This document shows positions 22,110-25,110 of a DNA stretch of 25,110 nucleotides, piece after piece. The notes under the pieces were generated by a model. The model was not told where the DNA came from, ran no database searches, and saw nothing but the letters and a program-made list of their open reading frames with translations. This stretch comes from Opitutaceae bacterium (GTDB lineage: Bacteria > Verrucomicrobiota > Verrucomicrobiia > Opitutales > Opitutaceae). The DNA lies in assembly GCA_009919985.1 (NCBI GenBank), contig RGAX01000011.1, forward strand, positions 1-25,110, in the 5' to 3' direction. The translations under genes and the position numbers were made by a program. Numbering within the stretch: position 1 is the stretch's first letter; the number at the start of each line of letters is the position of its first letter.

Positions 22110-25100
22110 AACCTCTCGCGTCCCTTTATTCGGCGTCCGGTGGCGAGCGGCTTGATCGCGGTTGCGCTCGTGCTGGTGGGCGTGCTCGCGTACGGGTTGT
22201 TGCCGGTATCGCCGTTACCGCAGGTCGATTTCCCGACGATCCGCGTCAGCGCTTCGTTGCCGGGGGCGAGTCCGGATACGATGGCGGCGAGTGTCTCGGC
22301 GCCGCTCGAGCGCGCGCTCGGCGGGATCGCGGGAGTGAGCGGAATTTATTCAGACAGCCGGCAGGGATCGACGAGCATTACGTTGGAATTTGCGCTCGGG
22401 CGCGACATTAACGGCGCGGCGCGCGACGTGCAGGCGGCGATCAACGCGGCGCGCGGCCAGTTGCCCTCGGGCATGCCGGGCAACCCAACGTTCAAGAAAT
22501 CCAACCCTTCACAGGCGCCGATCATGGCGCTCGCGTTGAATTCGCCGAATTTGGCTCCAGGCGCGCTTTACGATCTCGCGGTGACGGTGCTCGCCCAAAA
22601 AATCGCGCAGATTAACGGCGTGGGCGAAGTCTCGGTGGGTGGCAGTTCGTTGCCTGCGGTGCGGGTGCAACTTAATCCTCACGCCTTATCGCACTACGGT
22701 ATCGCGCTCGATGAAGTGCGCCGGGCGATCAGCGCAACGAATTCAGTGCGTCCTCGCGGTGTGGTCGAGGCGGGTGAGCGCCAATGGGAAGTGCAGTTGA
22801 GCGGTCAACTCAGGCACGCCTCGCAGTATCAGGATTTGGTCATCCGCTATCGCGATGGTGCACCGGTGCGACTCGGCGATGTGGCGACGATCACGGACTC
22901 CATTGAAGATCGTTACAGCAGTGGATTTCACAACGCTCGGCCGGCGGTGACGCTCCTGATCAGCCGCCAGCCCGGGGCGAACATTATCGCTACGATTGAC
23001 GCCATCACCGCGCAGTTGCCGGCGTTGCGCGCGCTGGTGCCGGTGGACGCGGGGTTGGATGTTGTGATGGATCGCTCGCCGGGCATTCGCGGCACGTTGC
23101 GTGAATCGCAGAAGACCTTGGCGATCGCTTCCGGTCTGGTGATGCTCGTAGTGTTTTTGTTTCTCGGTAGCGCGCGCGCGGCCTTGATCCCGTGTCTGGC
23201 GATCCCGGTCTCGCTGATCGGCACGCTGGCGATCATGTATCTTTACGGATTTTCGCTGAACAACCTTTCGCTCATGGCGCTGATTGTGGCGGCGGGCTTA
23301 GTGGTGGACGACGCGATTGTGGTGCTTGAAAATATTTCGCGGCACATCGAGCGCGGGCTCTCGCCGTTTCGCGCAGCGCTGAAAGGCTCCAGCGAAGTCG
23401 GCTTCACGTTGCTGGCGATGAATCTGTCGCTGGTGGCGGTGTTTGTTTCGATTTTGTTCATGGGCGGACTGGTGGAAAAACTTTTCCGCGAATTCTCGAT
23501 CACGCTCGCGGCGGCAATTTTGGTCTCGTTGGTCGTGTCGCTCACTTTGACGCCGAGTTTGTGCGCTCGAATTTTGGTGCGGCATGGCTCGCAACCCATC
23601 GGTGGATTTCGGCGTCGGACTGAGGCCGCCTTTGAGGCGCTCAAACAGGGCTACGCTCGCACGCTCGCGTGGGTGCTCGAGCACGCGACGCTCACGTTGA
23701 TTATTTTACTGGGCACGATTGCGCTCAACGTCTCGCTCTACATCGCCATCCCGAAGGGCTTTTTGCCGCAGCAGGACACGGGCACGTTGCAGGGTTTTGT
23801 GCGCGGGGATGATGCATTTTCCTTCCAGGTGATGCAGCCGAAGGTTGAGATTTTTCGGCGGCATCTTTTGGCGGATCCCGCGATCTCAGATGTGATCGGT
23901 TCTGCCGGTGGTGCGACCGGTTTGGGTAATGCCCGTCTGACGATTCGGCTCAAGCCGCAGGCGGAACGAAAAATTTCCGCCAATGATGTGGTCAATCGCA
24001 TCCGCGCGACGGCGCCGATTGTGGCCGGTGCGCAGCTTTATTTATACGGTGCGCAGGATATTGATTCGCCGCGCATGTCGGATTCCACCTCTTACAGCCT
24101 AAGTTTGATGTCGGCTGAGATGCCGTTGTTGCGCGAGTGGACGCCGAAAATTGCGGCGGCGCTGCGGGAGTTGCCGGAGTTGACCGACATTGATGCACCC
24201 TCAGAGGGTGGCACGACGCGGGTGATGCTGACGATCGATCGCGAAGCGGCCCGTCGGCTCGGCGTTGATATGCAGATGGTGACTTCGGTGCTTAACAGCT
24301 CGTTTAGCCAGCGTCAGATCGCGACGCTTTACGATCGGTTGAATCAATACCGCGTGATCATGGAACTGGCGCCGCAATATACGGCGGATCCGGCGGTGCT
24401 GAAACAAGTCCAAGTCATCGGCGCCAATGGCGAGCAAGTCCCGCTCTCGGCATTTACCCGTTACGATTACTCGATCGTGGACGACCGCGTGCGGCATCGT
24501 AGCCAGTTCGCCTCCGAGAACATCGGCTTCGCGCTCGCGCCGGATGTTTCGCTCGAGCAAGCGTTGGTCGCTATCGACAAGGCGATGGGTAAAATTTTGT
24601 TGCCGACGGAAATTCAAACCGAGCTCTCGGGTGCGGCGCAGGGCTTTCAAAAGAGCCTGCAGGCGCAGCCGTTTTTAATTCTCGGTGTGCTCGTCGCGGT
24701 CTATCTGGTTTTGGGCATTCTTTACGAAAGCTTGATTCATCCGCTGACGATTCTCTCGACGCTGCCCTCGGCGGGTCTTGGTGCGCTGCTGGCGCTACGA
24801 TTAACAGGGACAGAATTTACGCTGATCGCGCTGCTCGGATTGTTTCTTCTCATCGGCATTGTGATGAAGAATGCGATTTTGATGATCGACTTCGCCATTG
24901 ATACAGAGCGGCGCAACGCGCTTTCCCCGCGGGCGGCGATTTTCGAAGCGGCGCAGATGCGGTTGCGGCCGATTTTGATGACGAATTTCGCGGCGTTGCT
25001 CGGCGCGTTGCCCCTGGTGTTGGCCTCGGGTGAAGGCGTGGAATTGCGCCGCCCCTTGGGGCTTGCGATCGTGGGGGGCTTGGCGGTGAGCCAGTTGCTG

Positions 25101-25110
25101 ACGCTGTATA
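22107..25110 (+). CDS. mdtC: RND multidrug efflux permease, MdtC type (3' end outside window)
   Basis: I translated the frame from ATG 22107 to the window edge: it is open throughout, 1001 codons, and by comparison with E. coli MdtC (1025 residues) only the last few dozen residues are missing. The N-terminus MNLSRPFIRRPVASGLIAV and DFPTIRVSASLPGASPDTMA are typical. The first porter region is complete (AARGQLPSGMPGNPTF before KKSNPSQAP), unlike in mdtB. TM4 has AAGLVVDDAIVVLEN, TM10 has GIVMKNAILMIDF with the relay lysine, and QQDTGTLQGFVRGDD and LYGAQDI are MdtC-like. It is the second permease of the heterotrimeric MdtBC pump, translationally coupled to mdtB. No outer-membrane TolC-type gene is seen before the edge; it could follow. 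Confidence 0.93.
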   Translation, partial: MNLSRPFIRRPVASGLIAVALVLVGVLAYGLLPVSPLPQVDFPTIRVSASLPGASPDTMAASVSAPLERALGGIAGVSGIYSDSRQGSTSITLEFALGRDINGAARDVQAAINAARGQLPSGMPGNPTFKKSNPSQAPIMALALNSPNLAPGALYDLAVTVLAQKIAQINGVGEVSVGGSSLPAVRVQLNPHALSHYGIALDEVRRAISATNSVRPRGVVEAGERQWEVQLSGQLRHASQYQDLVIRYRDGAPVRLGDVATITDSIEDRYSSGFHNARPAVTLLISRQPGANIIATIDAITAQLPALRALVPVDAGLDVVMDRSPGIRGTLRESQKTLAIASGLVMLVVFLFLGSARAALIPCLAIPVSLIGTLAIMYLYGFSLNNLSLMALIVAAGLVVDDAIVVLENISRHIERGLSPFRAALKGSSEVGFTLLAMNLSLVAVFVSILFMGGLVEKLFREFSITLAAAILVSLVVSLTLTPSLCARILVRHGSQPIGGFRRRTEAAFEALKQGYARTLAWVLEHATLTLIILLGTIALNVSLYIAIPKGFLPQQDTGTLQGFVRGDDAFSFQVMQPKVEIFRRHLLADPAISDVIGSAGGATGLGNARLTIRLKPQAERKISANDVVNRIRATAPIVAGAQLYLYGAQDIDSPRMSDSTSYSLSLMSAEMPLLREWTPKIAAALRELPELTDIDAPSEGGTTRVMLTIDREAARRLGVDMQMVTSVLNSSFSQRQIATLYDRLNQYRVIMELAPQYTADPAVLKQVQVIGANGEQVPLSAFTRYDYSIVDDRVRHRSQFASENIGFALAPDVSLEQALVAIDKAMGKILLPTEIQTELSGAAQGFQKSLQAQPFLILGVLVAVYLVLGILYESLIHPLTILSTLPSAGLGALLALRLTGTEFTLIALLGLFLLIGIVMKNAILMIDFAIDTERRNALSPRAAIFEAAQMRLRPILMTNFAALLGALPLVLASGEGVELRRPLGLAIVGGLAVSQLLTLY

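Overview
The window looks like a chromosomal segment of a Gram-negative bacterium of the Verrucomicrobiota, most likely family Opitutaceae. The grounds are high GC content with very long antisense shadow frames, a large TonB-dependent receptor with an N-terminal carboxypeptidase-regulatory-like domain and no SusD gene beside it, a NagB/PIG-L fusion enzyme, DUF3500 and DUF4199 genes, and start codons that mostly lack a Shine-Dalgarno sequence. The assignment is an inference from gene content. I see no tRNA, rRNA, CRISPR array, insertion sequence or prophage.

Left part (1-10.5 kb): an amino-sugar and possibly peptidoglycan-related neighbourhood. It holds the 3' end of a NagX-like DUF5009 membrane protein, a converging NagB-PIG-L fusion, a divergent AraC-type regulator, a TonB-dependent receptor that ends in a strong intrinsic terminator, a secreted DUF1460 amidase-like protein, and an M20 (CPG2-like) peptidase. 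A converging pair follows: an uncharacterised 160-residue protein and a BadF/BadG-type N-acetylhexosamine kinase. Read together, these could import a murein- or chitin-derived ligand, trim it in the periplasm, split off amino acids, then phosphorylate, deacetylate and deaminate the sugar.

Middle part (10.6-17.7 kb): mostly housekeeping or unlinked genes. There is a VOC/glyoxalase-fold protein, a PUA-less rRNA-methyltransferase-like enzyme, an SDR with the signature of eukaryotic-type 3-ketodihydrosphingosine reductase, 4-alpha-glucanotransferase (malQ), a secreted beta-propeller glycosidase-like protein, a DUF4199 membrane protein and a secreted DUF3500 protein.

Right part (17.9 kb to the end): an RND efflux operon of the mdtABC type. 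The adaptor gene (mdtA) is broken by a deletion of about 20 codons that also shifts the frame. The first permease (mdtB) lacks about 17 residues in frame in its first porter subdomain. The second permease (mdtC) is intact as far as the window edge. Two independent short deletions in one operon suggest either efflux-system decay or an assembly problem, and are the most checkable oddity here.
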